From a bacterium (GTDB taxonomy: Bacteria; Cyanobacteriota; Vampirovibrionia; Gastranaerophilales; Gastranaerophilaceae), in NCBI GenBank assembly GCA_017470815.1, contig JAFUXT010000007.1, positions 1-64,000 of the forward strand: a stretch of DNA of 64,000 bases, written 5' to 3'. Below are positions 37,901 through 45,354 of this stretch, one piece after another. Both the position numbers and the translations under genes were made by a program. Below the pieces are notes generated by a model, which worked only from the letters and a program-made list of their open reading frames with translations, did not search any database and was not told the origin of the DNA. Within the stretch, counting starts at the first letter, position 1. Every line of letters begins with the position of its first letter.

Positions 37901-38300
37901 AAACGATTACACGCTCTGCACCGTTTACAATGAATGTACCTTTGTCAGTCATTGTCGGAATATCACCGATATAAACTTCCTGTTCTTTAATTTCACCGCT
38001 GTCACGGTTTACTAATCTAATCATGACTCTTAACTGTTTTGCATAAGTAGCGTCATGAATTCTTGCCTCTTCAACTGTATACTTTGCGTTGTCAAAAGTA
38101 TAATTCGGCAAAAAGTGCAATTCTAATCTTCCCGTATAGTCTTTAATAGGTGAGAAAGCAAGCAATTCTTCTTTCAAACCTTCAGTTAAAAACCATTCAA
38201 ACGATTTTTTCTGCACTTCAATAAGGTCCGGTAAATCATCCAAACGAGTATGCGGGATACCCATCGGTGTTACCCTTTTTTCGTATTTTGTCTCAGACAT
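34983..38300 (-). CDS. rpoB: RNA polymerase beta subunit
   Basis: 1105 residues, a length typical of cyanobacterial beta. Signatures include [16 protein letters not shown], the rifampicin-region [20 protein letters not shown] and [62 protein letters not shown] and the C-terminal [20 protein letters not shown]. In the rifampicin cluster the H, R and S positions are wild type. It has a GAGGTGA Shine-Dalgarno. The ribosomal rplL/rplJ genes that precede rpoB in many bacteria are absent, which also fits the cyanobacterial lineage. Confidence 0.98.
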   Translation of the reverse strand: MSETKYEKRVTPMGIPHTRLDDLPDLIEVQKKSFEWFLTEGLKEELLAFSPIKDYTGRLELHFLPNYTFDNAKYTVEEARIHDATYAKQLRVMIRLVNRDSGEIKEQEVYIGDIPTMTDKGTFIVNGAERVIVSQIVRSPGVYFDKTISPNGKRLYNATMIPNRGAWVKFETDANDIIHVKIDKNRKILATTLLKAMGITVAEMESKFTHFDFLKKTLDKDTAETTDDALIDLYKKLRPGDPASPQGGRQILESRFFDAKKYDIGRVGRYKLNKKLNLNIPKNQRTLTVEDIVSTIEYLINLTYDEGTLDDIDHLGNRRIRSVGELLQNQFRVGLSRIERIVKERMTLQDSETLTPLNLLNTKPLVASLKEFFGSSQLSQFMDQTNPLAELTHKRRISALGPGGLQRERAGFPVRDIHPSHYGRICPIETPEGPNAGLIGSLATHARVNDYGFIESPFFVVKDGVVTDEVVYMTADADENYRCAPADVKLNKDRTFKDDIVPVRYRSEFVMEPASKVDFVGVCPIQIISVATSMIPFIEHDDANRALMGSNMQRQAVPLLITQRPRVGTGLESRVAKDSGMVVVADVDGTVERVVGEEIVIRDQHGKSHIYTLMKYVRSNQDTCINQRPIVHEGDKVKAGDVIADGASTCGGELSLGKNILVAYMPWEGYNYEDAILLSERCVHDDIFTSLHIEKLEIEARQTKLGPEEITREIPNVSEDALRHLDERGIVRIGARVYPDDILVGKVTPKGESEHPPEEKLLRAIFAEKARDVKDNSLRVPHGGGGRVLDVKVFDREKGDELPPGANTVIRVYIAQKRKVSVGDKLSGRHGNKGIVSRILPKEDMPFLPDGTPVDIVLNPLGVPSRMNVGQTYELLLGLAAYLTGKHYEAPAFDEMYGENESEIVTKGELLEGIKKSGATWVGEDGKVTLIDGRTGEPFDRPVAVGLTYFLKLVHLVDDKIHARSTGPYSLVTQQPLGGKAQFGGQRFGEMEVWALEAYGAAYTLQEMLTIKSDDVNGRNRAYEAIVKGDNIPRPGIPESFKVLVRELQSIGLDITVSKKDGTEVDLMTDMDDLRKAAPKRTLSDVDSELLNINFFESTSGFGEL

Positions 38301-39085
38301 TAAATCACCTCATAAAATAAATGGTGTACTACTACAAAAAATTTTTCTAACTTATGGCTGTTAACCCTCTGCCATCTTTAGTGAATAGTGAGTTGTGAAT
38401 AATGAATAGGTATTATCTGTATCAACAGATATTTTACAATTTCTAAAACCGTAAAGGGCTATTCACTTTTCACTAATTTCTATTCACTCTTAAAGCAAAT
38501 AATGCAATTTTCATGGGTTCGTAAAGTTGGTAAAATCCGCTTGTAATCAAACTTACGCTCATACAGACATAGTTCGCCTTACTTTACATTTTGCATGTTC
38601 TCTAATCGTATTACATAAATATTAATAGTCAAGAAATTTAGCGTAAAAAATACAATAATTTTATTATTTTTTGTAATATAAATTTACAATAAATTTTAAC
38701 AAGTCTGAAAGTTTGATTATTATTGAGTTTTGCTGTCAACCCCAATTAAGCATAAAAGTTGAAAATTGCACAACTAAAGGGTTTTGGCAAATTCGCCAAA
38801 ACCCTTGGGAGAGAAAAGGTTTAGACATTACAAAAGTCCCCTCTGCCTTTGGGAGAGGGTAGAAAATCAAGTTGAGTTTACGAAACTTTGATTTTCGGGT
38901 GAGGGTAAATATGTAAGTTGGGCTTTCAGCCCACAAATAAAATGTTGGGGTAGAAACCCCAACTTACTTATTTTATTTTGTGTCAGGCAATTACCTGACC
39001 TACACCCTGAAACATGTCATTGCGAACGGAGTGAAGCAATCCAGCCGTTTTAATTTGGTGCAAATAATTGCACCCTACTCTCTCA
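38301..39085. repeat. Repeat-rich intergenic region upstream of rpoB
   Basis: A gap of nearly 900 bp with no credible gene. In order: the third GTGAATnGTGA inverted repeat (38381-38490); an AT-rich stretch (38600-38740) that may carry the rpoB promoter; a CCCCTCTGCC...GGGTGAGGG element with an inner AATCAAGTT/AACTTTGATT hairpin (38840-38908); AGTTGGGCTTTCAGCCCA and GTTGGGGTAGAAACCCCAAC (38914-38964); TGTCAGGCAATTACCTGACC (38981-39000); and a segment from 39001 to 39080 (ACATGTCATTGCGAACGGAG core) that recurs at 46488-46605. Confidence 0.85.
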
Positions 39086-39142
39086 AAAAACGAGAATTTT
39101 GTCATTCTGAATTTATTTCAGAATCTTAAAATTCTCGTTTTT
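39086..39142 (-). terminator. Terminator hairpin with a palindromic repeat in its loop
   Basis: The outer arms AAAAACGAGAATTTT (39086-39100) and AAAATTCTCGTTTTT (39128-39142) pair perfectly over 15 bp and give a T run on either strand. The loop contains the dispersed palindrome ATTCTGAATTTATTTCAGAA (from 39104). It lies 45 bases beyond the stop of the 152-residue gene on the minus strand. Confidence 0.7.
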
Positions 39143-39186
39143 ATATTTTTGGTTGGGTTTCACCCAACCTACAGGCTTACTTATTA

Positions 39187-39645
39187 TTACTTATCACCAT
39201 TAATTTTACCTGCATTATAAATACTAATTAAAAGTGGTGGTAACATAGCAAGCATTGCGAACAAGCCCATTGCTCCTACTGCTTTATATTTTTTAATAAT
39301 TGCTGCAATTTGGTCAGGTTTTGTTAATCTGCCACCCGAAGGCATTTCGCCTGTTACAAAGCGCTTAATCGCTTTACCTATCACAGTTTTATCATTAAAT
39401 AATTTTTCTCCGGCTCTTTCAAAGTGTCTATAAAGTGAACCTGCTTTGGAAAATACTTTGCTACCATTAGATATAGCAATTCTATCTCCACAAACACCAT
39501 TTGCAATTGTTATACCTTTTGCCAATAACAAACCTGTTACACCTGCACCTACGCCAACATTTGCCACATTCAAAACATGGCGTAATGTGCGATTTTTAGA
39601 CTGATATTGTTGCTGACCTTCAAAATTTACACCACCGATACTCAT
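39187..39645 (-). CDS. Small membrane protein of unknown function with N-terminal F-x-G
   Basis: 152 residues; family not recognised. MSIGGVNFEGQQQ is followed by a basic stretch and a hydrophobic segment (VANVGVGAGVTGLLLAKGIT, residues 27-46), a soluble middle part and a C-terminal membrane helix (GAMGLFAMLAMLPPLLISIY). The F-E-G at residues 8-10 resembles motifs in other unknown proteins here. AAAGGAG precedes ATG. It is flanked by repeats whose partners occur in the same order at 46.5-46.95 kb without this gene, so it may be a mobile or recently lost cassette. Confidence 0.65.
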   Translation of the reverse strand: MSIGGVNFEGQQQYQSKNRTLRHVLNVANVGVGAGVTGLLLAKGITIANGVCGDRIAISNGSKVFSKAGSLYRHFERAGEKLFNDKTVIGKAIKRFVTGEMPSGGRLTKPDQIAAIIKKYKAVGAMGLFAMLAMLPPLLISIYNAGKINGDK

Positions 39646-39716
39646 ATTTTTCTCCTTTACACATTTTTAAATTTTCTACCTACATATTTGTAAAAACGCA
39701 TTAGAGAATATTATTG

Positions 39717-39809
39717 CCCCACCACATCATATCATATCATATCATATAGCAGATTATAACAGGGTTTGAGGCATTTTAAATCCGACTTTACAATTCGTAA
39801 TATTTGTAT
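39717..39809 (+). repeat. ATATC-tandem repeat element, copy 1 (upstream of pgeF)
   Basis: CCCCACCACATCATATCATA continues through several ATATC units, then AGCAGATTATAACAGGGTTT and GCATTTTAAAT. It matches 46856-46948 with the first 46 bases identical and the rest similar. Both copies lie a short way upstream of plus-strand genes (pgeF, hydC). Confidence 0.85.
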
Positions 39810-39832
39810 ATTTTTGATAAATTCCATATAAT
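39804..39832 (+). promoter_or_regulatory. Promoter of pgeF with -10 six bases before ATG
   Basis: TTGTAT (39804-39809), a 17-base spacer, and a perfect TATAAT (39827-39832) followed by six T and then ATG at 39839. No Shine-Dalgarno is present, so a leaderless mRNA is predicted. The -35 lies in the end of the dispersed ATATC element, so that repeat may have supplied the promoter. Confidence 0.55.
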
Positions 39833-39838
39833 TTTTTT

Positions 39839-40684
39839 ATGTTTTATTTTGATAAAATTGATGGCAAAAAAATTTTAAAATCGGACTTAATAACGAAAGC
39901 AAATGCTTTTTTTACAACAAAAGAAATTTGTATTTGTGATAAAACTCAATTTGATGAAAGCAAAAATTATAAGATTCAAAAATCCCCTGTTAAAATTCCC
40001 ATATCATGTGATCGGGATGAGATCCTGAAACAAGTTCAGGATGACAGTAAAACTGTCGTTCAGAATGACAAAATTTTTGCAATTGAATATAACAAAAAAC
40101 TTATTGCAAATTATTTAAAAATTGAACCTGAAAATCTTATTTTCCCAACCCAAACTCATAGCGCAAATGTAGATATAGCAATAGAAAACAAATTTGAATA
40201 CCCCGATACTGACGGATTAATTTTGACAAAAAATAACTTTGCAATTTTTTTAAATTTTGCCGATTGCACTCCATTAATTTTTTATGATGAAAAACAAAAT
40301 ATCGGTGCTGTTTCACATGCCGGCTGGAGAGGAACAGCACAAAAAATTGCACAAATTACCGCCCAAAAATTGATAAGTGAATTTGGTTCAAGCCCTCAAG
40401 ATATTTGTGTTTTAATAGGTCCTGCAATTTGCGGAAAATGTTATGAAGTTGGAGAAGAAGTGTATAATAATTTTTCCCCCTCACCCCTGCCCCCTCTCCC
40501 CAAAGGGGCGAGGGAATGTAAGATAGACCTCAAAGAAATTAATAGAAAACAGTTAGCCGACATTGGCATAGAAAAAATTGACATTTGCCCGTATTGTACA
40601 TGTTGTAACAACGAACTTTTCTTCTCATACAGAAAAGAAAACGGTACAACTTTAAGACACAGCGCAGTGTTAAAATTAAACTAA
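39839..40684 (+). CDS. pgeF: PgeF/YfiH-type peptidoglycan editing factor (laccase-fold) with repeat insertions
   Basis: 281 residues of the YfiH/PgeF polyphenol-oxidase family, which hydrolyses mis-incorporated muropeptides. Metal-site motifs are present: TQTHSANVDI, NFADCTPLIF, AVSHAGWRGTAQKIA, IGPAICGKCYEVGEEV and the C-terminal CPYCTCC and FFSYRKENGTTLRHSAVL. Two stretches are translated intergenic repeats: EILKQVQDDS at residues 61-70 and SPSPLPPLPKGARE near residues 213-226. Both lie between conserved blocks and keep the frame, so the protein is probably still functional. It starts without a Shine-Dalgarno. Confidence 0.88.
   Translation: MFYFDKIDGKKILKSDLITKANAFFTTKEICICDKTQFDESKNYKIQKSPVKIPISCDRDEILKQVQDDSKTVVQNDKIFAIEYNKKLIANYLKIEPENLIFPTQTHSANVDIAIENKFEYPDTDGLILTKNNFAIFLNFADCTPLIFYDEKQNIGAVSHAGWRGTAQKIAQITAQKLISEFGSSPQDICVLIGPAICGKCYEVGEEVYNNFSPSPLPPLPKGARECKIDLKEINRKQLADIGIEKIDICPYCTCCNNELFFSYRKENGTTLRHSAVLKLN
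40019..40048 (+). repeat. CTGAAC palindrome inserted in frame within pgeF
   Basis: The 30 bases here are identical to 42591-42620 in the U32 peptidase gene. The core ATCCTGAA / TTCAGGAT is palindromic, and the element is read in the same phase in both genes, as EILKQVQDDS. Related intergenic copies include 29093-29115. Confidence 0.92.
40476..40515 (+). repeat. CCCTC...GAGGG repeat inserted in frame within pgeF
   Basis: CCCCTCACCCCTGCCCCCTC followed by TCCCCAAAGGGGCGAGGG is the reverse-oriented form of the intergenic CCCTCTGCC...GGGTGAGGG family (21750, 28814, 38840). It encodes a proline-rich loop and does not break the frame. Confidence 0.8.
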
Positions 40685-40780
40685 ACATTAAAATATGTAA
40701 AAATATTGCTATAAATGTAGCAAAAAATCATTATACATGCTATTTATAATATATAGTAAGGTCAGAAGGTGGGTAAATTT

Positions 40781-41155
40781 ATGAAAAAATTTTTACTTTT
40801 TTTATTTATCTTTTTATTTACAGCAACAACTGCAAATGCAGGAACTGCTTATGTTCGTTACAATAATGCCGGTTCACCGATGACCGTCACAAGAGGATAT
40901 AGCAGACCTTTAAGAATTTCAGAAGTAAACCAATACAATTATGCACGCAGAGCAAGACCATCAATGCCATCTCGTCCTGCAATGCCATACGGATACAGAA
41001 CAAGACACGCTCATATTCCGCGGGCACTGACAAATTACAATTTCCCGTCACCTGTTCAATCTGCAACAATTCCGCAATCAAGACTTGACAGAAACTTCAA
41101 TGCGGTTATTCCGACAAAAAGTTACACTATGAACGGGGTCACATACTATAACTAA
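40781..41155 (+). CDS. Small secreted Arg/Tyr/Pro-rich protein
   Basis: 124 residues from ATG 40781, which has AGAAGGTGGG upstream; an in-frame GTG at 40769 is less likely. The signal peptide is clear (MKKFLLFLFIFLFTATTANA, cleavage after ANA). The mature part is basic and rich in Arg, Tyr, Pro and Asn (PRALTNYNFPSP, RARPSMPSRPAMPYGYRTRH) with no cysteine. No family is recognised; an envelope or cell-wall-associated structural role is possible. It is monocistronic with its own terminator. Confidence 0.7.
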   Translation: MKKFLLFLFIFLFTATTANAGTAYVRYNNAGSPMTVTRGYSRPLRISEVNQYNYARRARPSMPSRPAMPYGYRTRHAHIPRALTNYNFPSPVQSATIPQSRLDRNFNAVIPTKSYTMNGVTYYN

Positions 41156-41185
41156 AATTTGACAAATACAACAAGTTTCATAACA

Positions 41186-41216
41186 AAAGCAGTCTTCGAC
41201 TGAAGACTGCTTTAAA
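41186..41216 (+). terminator. Intrinsic terminator after the small secreted protein gene
   Basis: AAAGCAGTCTTC (41186-41197) and GAAGACTGCTTT (41202-41213) form a perfect 12-bp stem with loop GACT and a T-rich 3' side. It can also serve the short minus-strand gene ending at 41245. Confidence 0.88.
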
Positions 41217-41244
41217 TTTGGGGGTTGCGAATATATTTATAAAC

Positions 41245-41379
41245 TTAAAATGCTAAAAACAACACCGTAAACATACAACCCAAAGAAACAGCACTGAATA
41301 AAAACCAAGTGTGCATAACAGGGTGCTGATAAGACCAGATTTCTTTGATAGTTGCGGTTGCGTTGGTAATTGTTCTCAT
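41245..41379 (-). CDS. 44-residue single-pass membrane protein
   Basis: ATG at 41379 is preceded by AGAAAGAGAGAATAAAAT, a reasonable Shine-Dalgarno, and opens a 44-residue frame ending TAA at 41245. The first 20 residues are polar (MRTITNATATIKEIWSYQHP) and the rest is one hydrophobic helix (WFLFSAVSLGCMFTVLFLAF). The bidirectional hairpin at 41186-41213 ends it. It is the only coding content of the 41.2-41.5 kb gap. No family is recognised; small membrane proteins often regulate larger partners, but none can be named. Confidence 0.55.
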   Translation of the reverse strand: MRTITNATATIKEIWSYQHPVMHTWFLFSAVSLGCMFTVLFLAF

Positions 41380-41493
41380 ATTTTATTCTCTCTTTCTAAA
41401 AAATGACATTGCGAGGCAAAGCCCGAAGCAATCCATAAAACTCTTTATATAACTATTTTGCATTTTTAGAAAAAAAGGTCATCACCTATTTGG

Positions 41494-41522
41494 TTGATTA
41501 TTTAATTATTTTTTATTATTAT
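41494..41522 (+). promoter_or_regulatory. Promoter of the U32 peptidase gene with -10 six bases before ATG
   Basis: TTGATT (41494-41499), a 17-base spacer, and TATTAT (41517-41522), then six bases (TAAGTC) and ATG 41529. No Shine-Dalgarno is present, again predicting a leaderless mRNA. Confidence 0.55.
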
Positions 41523-41528
41523 TAAGTC

Positions 41529-42842
41529 ATGAAAAAGGTAGAATTACTTTTGCCTGCGGGCAATTTGGAAAAGTTGGAATATGCCGTAAATTACGGGGCA
41601 GACGCAGTATATTTAGGGGTTGTGGATTTCAGCCTCAGAGCAATGAGAAAAGGGGAACTTATAACCTTTGATAACCTCAAAACCGCAATAGATTTGGCGC
41701 ATAAATACGGCAAAAAAGCGTATATGACGCTCAATATTTTTGCGTTTAACAAAGATATAAAACACCTTGAAGAATGTATTGAAATAATTAAAGATGCAAA
41801 TCCGGATGCAATTTTATTCAGCGATTTCGGAATAATGAATTTGTTAAAAAAATACATGCCTGATACCCCTTTACATGTGAGCACACAGACAAATATTTTG
41901 AATTATGAATCCGTAAAATTCTGGCAGGATATGGGCGCAACAAGAGTTGTACTTGCAAGAGAACTTTCAATTCCTGAAATTGCAGAAATAAAAAACAAAG
42001 TTCCTGATATGGAAATTGAATGTTTTATTCATGGTGCGCAATGCGTTTCTTATTCGGGCAGATGTTTGTTAAGCGACTATTTTACAAAAGGCGAAAGAAT
42101 TTCAAATCAGGGAAACTGCTGTCAGCCTTGCAGATGGAGTTACAAACTTGTTGAAGAAACAAGACCGAATGAATATTATGAAATAAATGAAGACGCACAC
42201 GGCACACATATTTTAAGCCCTAATGATTTATGCCTTGTTCACCATTTAAAAGAAATGATTGATGCGGGAGTAGATTCCTTCAAAGTTGAGGGAAGAACAA
42301 AGAGCCTTTATTATGTTTCAGCAGTAGCCAAAACATACAGACAAGCAATAGATGAACTTTACCAAAACCCTGATGCCGATATGGAAAAATATTTTTACGA
42401 ACTCAAAAAAGTCGGCAACAGAGGTTATACAACAGGTTTTGCACTTGGCAACGGTTCGGGCGGTTACAGTTACAACCTGTCAAAAGGACTTGCCGGTGCA
42501 GACTTCTTGTTCGAATTTCATGGTAAAGAAAAAGAAAGAAATTTTTGTCATTCTGAATTTATTTCAGAATCTCCAAAAATTTCTGATAATGAGATCCTGA
42601 AACAAGTTCAGGATGACAGTTATTTATATTTCGTAAAAATAAAAAATAAAATTTTACCAAATGATGAAGTGGAAATCATTACACCAACAGAGCAATTTGT
42701 TACAAAAATTCTTGGAATATATGACGAAAACGGTCTTGAACTCGATGTTGGCAATACAAATGCAGAAGTGTATATAAAATTTGAAAAAGAACCGCAAAAT
42801 TACAAATATGCAATGGCAAGAACTGTCGGGATTAAGGAATAA
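41529..42842 (+). CDS. U32 family peptidase (TrhP/YegQ type) with in-frame repeat insertion
   Basis: 437 residues. The N-terminal TIM-barrel-like part (ELLLPAGNLEKLEYAVNYGA, DAVYLGVVDFSLRA, HVSTQTNILN) and the cysteine signature (ECFIHGAQCVSYSGRC, GNCCQPCRWSY) define the U32 family. Members TrhP/RlhA-type act in RNA hydroxylation, possibly with an Fe-S cluster on these cysteines; others are called collagenases. Residues about 339-364 (CHSEFISES through EILKQVQDDS) are translation of intergenic palindromes inserted before the C-terminal beta-domain. The start is apparently leaderless. yqeG follows 3 bp later. Confidence 0.88.
   Translation: MKKVELLLPAGNLEKLEYAVNYGADAVYLGVVDFSLRAMRKGELITFDNLKTAIDLAHKYGKKAYMTLNIFAFNKDIKHLEECIEIIKDANPDAILFSDFGIMNLLKKYMPDTPLHVSTQTNILNYESVKFWQDMGATRVVLARELSIPEIAEIKNKVPDMEIECFIHGAQCVSYSGRCLLSDYFTKGERISNQGNCCQPCRWSYKLVEETRPNEYYEINEDAHGTHILSPNDLCLVHHLKEMIDAGVDSFKVEGRTKSLYYVSAVAKTYRQAIDELYQNPDADMEKYFYELKKVGNRGYTTGFALGNGSGGYSYNLSKGLAGADFLFEFHGKEKERNFCHSEFISESPKISDNEILKQVQDDSYLYFVKIKNKILPNDEVEIITPTEQFVTKILGIYDENGLELDVGNTNAEVYIKFEKEPQNYKYAMARTVGIKE
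42544..42620 (+). repeat. Pair of palindromic elements inserted in frame within the U32 peptidase gene
   Basis: GTCATTCTGAATTTATTTCA (from 42547) is the ATTCTGAA/TTCAGAAT palindrome also seen at 39101 and 46701. It is followed by the 30 bases at 42591-42620 that are identical to 40019-40048 in pgeF. Together they add about 25 codons without a stop. Confidence 0.92.
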
Positions 42843-42845
42843 GAT

Positions 42846-43325
42846 ATGTTTATAAAACCTGATTACAATTTAAAAAATATTTATGAAATTGACTTAGACG
42901 AACTGCAAAAGCAGGGAATTAAGGCTATGCTGTTTGATTTGGATTCAACGCTTATGGCATCAAAATCAGGGACTTATACCGACGAAACATACAGTTTTAT
43001 CCGCAGCGTTCAGGAAAAATTCTTTATGGCTGTTGTTTCAAATAACACGAACAAAAAATATATGGAAAAAGTCAGAAAAGTAACAGATTTCCCTATACTT
43101 TTTGAAGCCTGCAAACCAAGAACCGGAGTAGTGAGAAAATTTTTATCAGAGCATAACATTGAGCCAAAAGACTGCGTGCTTGTGGGTGACAGACCGCTGA
43201 CAGATATTTTGTGCGGGAAATTTTTAGGTTGCAAAACTATTCTTGTAGATTCAATTACCGCAGATAAAGAGAACAAAATTGTCCGATTTGTCAGGGCTTT
43301 GGAAAGATTGAGCATTAAAAAATAG
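42846..43325 (+). CDS. YqeG family HAD IIIA-type phosphatase
   Basis: 159 residues of the YqeG family. HAD motif I is FDLDSTL (nucleophile and acid Asp), motif II is VVSNN, and motif III/IV is KPRTGV with LVGDRPLTDILCG. A related protein acts as phosphatidylglycerophosphate phosphatase in yeast and plastids (GEP4), and cyanobacterial members are thought to do the same, so a role in phosphatidylglycerol synthesis is plausible. AAGGA precedes ATG. It is cotranscribed with the U32 gene and overlaps the convergent GT8 gene by 11 bp. Confidence 0.88.
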   Translation: MFIKPDYNLKNIYEIDLDELQKQGIKAMLFDLDSTLMASKSGTYTDETYSFIRSVQEKFFMAVVSNNTNKKYMEKVRKVTDFPILFEACKPRTGVVRKFLSEHNIEPKDCVLVGDRPLTDILCGKFLGCKTILVDSITADKENKIVRFVRALERLSIKK

Positions 43326-44211
43326 TTTTAAATACTGCTTCCCAAAATTTGGGTCTAAACATAAATAACGGTTTATCTTTTACAAAATGCGCAAATGAAC
43401 AAATATTATTCCATATTCCCCATTTAATTTTATCATCCTGAGGAATTGCCCAAGGAGTATGGTCAATAACTTTAAAATATTCATTTTTAAAATGGTTATA
43501 TGATGCAAAAAGCCACGGCTTTTGTCTTGCTATATAATGAATAATATATGGGTCTTTTGTAAAACTGCTGCGGCTCAAAAAACTTGAAACCTGAACATTC
43601 CATCTGTCATCAACAATTTTTATTTTACCGTCAAGAGTAAAATTGATAATATCCTGATCTCCTGCTTTTATATTTTCAATATTATTTTGAGTAAATTCAA
43701 CAAACTTATCTTCAATTCTATCCTGCCTTATTTTGTTCAAATCCATCAATAAAACACCGGCATTAACATATTTTGTATTTTTCCATTTAGGTTTATATTT
43801 TACTCTTGCATCAATAATGCCAGCCATATAGTTATCTTCTAAATCAGTATTAAAAAATTCATTTAGAGATTTTCTTACAATAACATCACAGTCAAGATAT
43901 ATAATTCTATCAACTTTTGGCAATAATTGAGAAAGTTTTAACCTGTAAAAAGTAGCAATAGAAATGTATTTGTGAGTAAGTATATTTTTATATACATCAA
44001 ATTGTGACGGATCAATTTGAACATAACAGATATTAAAATCTCTTATCTGTTTTAACCTTTCAATTTTTATTTTTGCTTTATCACTAATACCGCCGTCCAA
44101 AATATAAAAATTTAAATCATCATCTTCCTGAGCATTTAAAAGTATTGATGCAATAACGACACCTGCATATTTAGCATAGTTATCATCACATGAAATACAA
44201 ACATTAATCAT
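43315..44211 (-). CDS. Glycosyltransferase family 8 protein
   Basis: 298 residues. GT8 features are present: MINVCISCDDNYAKYAGVVI, IATFYRLKLSQLLPKVDRII, the metal-binding DCD in IIYLDCDVIV, VNAGVLLMDL and GDQDIINFTLDGKI. Such enzymes add glucose or galactose to lipopolysaccharide or capsule cores from UDP-sugars, so an envelope glycan role is likely. The C-terminal part (HYIARQKPWLF, residues 225-245) matches the family. It is monocistronic, with AAGGAG before ATG. Confidence 0.9.
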   Translation of the reverse strand: MINVCISCDDNYAKYAGVVIASILLNAQEDDDLNFYILDGGISDKAKIKIERLKQIRDFNICYVQIDPSQFDVYKNILTHKYISIATFYRLKLSQLLPKVDRIIYLDCDVIVRKSLNEFFNTDLEDNYMAGIIDARVKYKPKWKNTKYVNAGVLLMDLNKIRQDRIEDKFVEFTQNNIENIKAGDQDIINFTLDGKIKIVDDRWNVQVSSFLSRSSFTKDPYIIHYIARQKPWLFASYNHFKNEYFKVIDHTPWAIPQDDKIKWGIWNNICSFAHFVKDKPLFMFRPKFWEAVFKTIF

Positions 44212-44303
44212 AATAACTCCTTATTGAATAAATTTTATTATAAAAAACATAATCTTGCAAAGAAATACATATAAATATATAATCCAAATAAAAGGAGAAA
44301 AAA

Positions 44304-44897
44304 ATGCTAAATATTAATAATAAAAGAAACGGAGTTGCAAATTCAAAGGCACCGTTGCTGATTACAATAGCGGTAGTTCTGTTTGTTGCACTTTTTTTGG
44401 GTGCGGTAAATCATTATAAAAACAAAACCTTAAATCTTTCTTATGAAAATAACATAATAAGATTACAGGATGCAATTACCGCAATGGATGCAACCTGGTC
44501 AGATTATTTTCATTCTCCGTTATTTTCAGAAACAAAACTGACTGATTACTCTTTAAGACCGGGGAAATTTTTACAGGAAATTGTCGGAGTATCACAATAT
44601 TGCGGAAACTCTAACGGTGATTGTTTTGCAAAAAAATATAAATACGAAAACGGTCAGCCATATACTCCGAAATTTGAAGGTGCTTGCGCAAAACTCAAAA
44701 ATGGTCCGTCAATTTGCATGATTCCTCAGATTAAAAATGAAAATATAAAAGGCATTATTGATGTTACCGGAACAGACGGTCCGAATGTTTACGGTAAAGA
44801 TTTAAGAACATTCGAAATCAGAGCAAGAATCAGAAATTATGCTCCCGAAGATGATGAAGAAGTTCAGTCTGTAAATTTTGTAAGTCAGCCATACTAA
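44304..44897 (+). CDS. Membrane-anchored pilin-like protein lacking a normal prepilin signal
   Basis: 197 residues. A polar start (MLNINNKRNGVANSKA) is followed by one hydrophobic helix (PLLITIAVVLFVALFLGAVN) and a soluble domain with four or five cysteines (VSQYCGNSNGDCFAKKY, GACAKLKNGPSICMIPQ). The end, GIIDVTGTDGPNVYGKDLRT, resembles the C-terminal domain of the large prepilin families of this lineage. There is no GFTLxE site, so PilD would not process it; it may be a fixed membrane paralog. GGAG precedes ATG. The pilin resemblance is my recognition, not a search result. Confidence 0.55.
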   Translation: MLNINNKRNGVANSKAPLLITIAVVLFVALFLGAVNHYKNKTLNLSYENNIIRLQDAITAMDATWSDYFHSPLFSETKLTDYSLRPGKFLQEIVGVSQYCGNSNGDCFAKKYKYENGQPYTPKFEGACAKLKNGPSICMIPQIKNENIKGIIDVTGTDGPNVYGKDLRTFEIRARIRNYAPEDDEEVQSVNFVSQPY

Positions 44898-45352
44898 CCT
44901 TTTTTAATATATTTTGAACCGTTGTTTTTAAACTTTGAACGAGAAGAAATATCAGAATTTGCACCGATTTTTCTCGGTATAATTTCTTTATGTTTAAATT
45001 TTTCCTGCAAAGGTATTTCTTCTGATATTTTAGGAGTAATAGATTTTTCCATAAATTCTTTTACTTCGTCTAACAACATCTTATCTTTTACGGATTTTAT
45101 AGCATCATAAAGCATATATAGAAAAAATACATCGGGTTCTTTTTCTTTGTCCCTGTATTTAATTCCAACTGCAACTTTATCTCCTGCTTTTTTGCTTTTT
45201 ACATAAATATCAAACGGCTTATCTTCTATTAATTTTGATATTCTTTCATGAGCGTAGCCTTTAAATTTTTCAATTTCGGGCGTCATAAAATCAGGATAAA
45301 TAATTTTACCCGTAAAATTTTTATCATACGAATTAACCTTGAAAACCTGCAT
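44894..45352 (-). CDS. Small unknown protein with N-terminal F-T-G motif
   Basis: 152 residues from ATG 45352; an upstream TTG would overlap the previous gene. N-terminus MQVFKVNSYDKNFTGKIIYP, then a charged, mostly helical body with a beta-like stretch (DIYVKSKKAGDKVAVGIKYR) and a Lys/Arg-rich tail. There is no signal peptide or cysteine. It is the third gene of a minus-strand operon behind a radical SAM gene and another F-x-G protein, starting two bases after the latter's stop. Function unknown. Confidence 0.65.
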   Translation of the reverse strand: MQVFKVNSYDKNFTGKIIYPDFMTPEIEKFKGYAHERISKLIEDKPFDIYVKSKKAGDKVAVGIKYRDKEKEPDVFFLYMLYDAIKSVKDKMLLDEVKEFMEKSITPKISEEIPLQEKFKHKEIIPRKIGANSDISSRSKFKNNGSKYIKKG

Positions 45353-45354
45353 TA

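Noticed and set aside
38736-38936. 66-residue minus-strand frame upstream of rpoB
   Set aside because: It covers the CCCTCTGCC and GTTGGG repeats with no ribosome site; judged a chance frame.
39722-39750. ATATC tandem units considered as a CRISPR-like or VNTR array
   Set aside because: The unit is only five bases with no spacers, and the tract is part of a larger unique element present twice.
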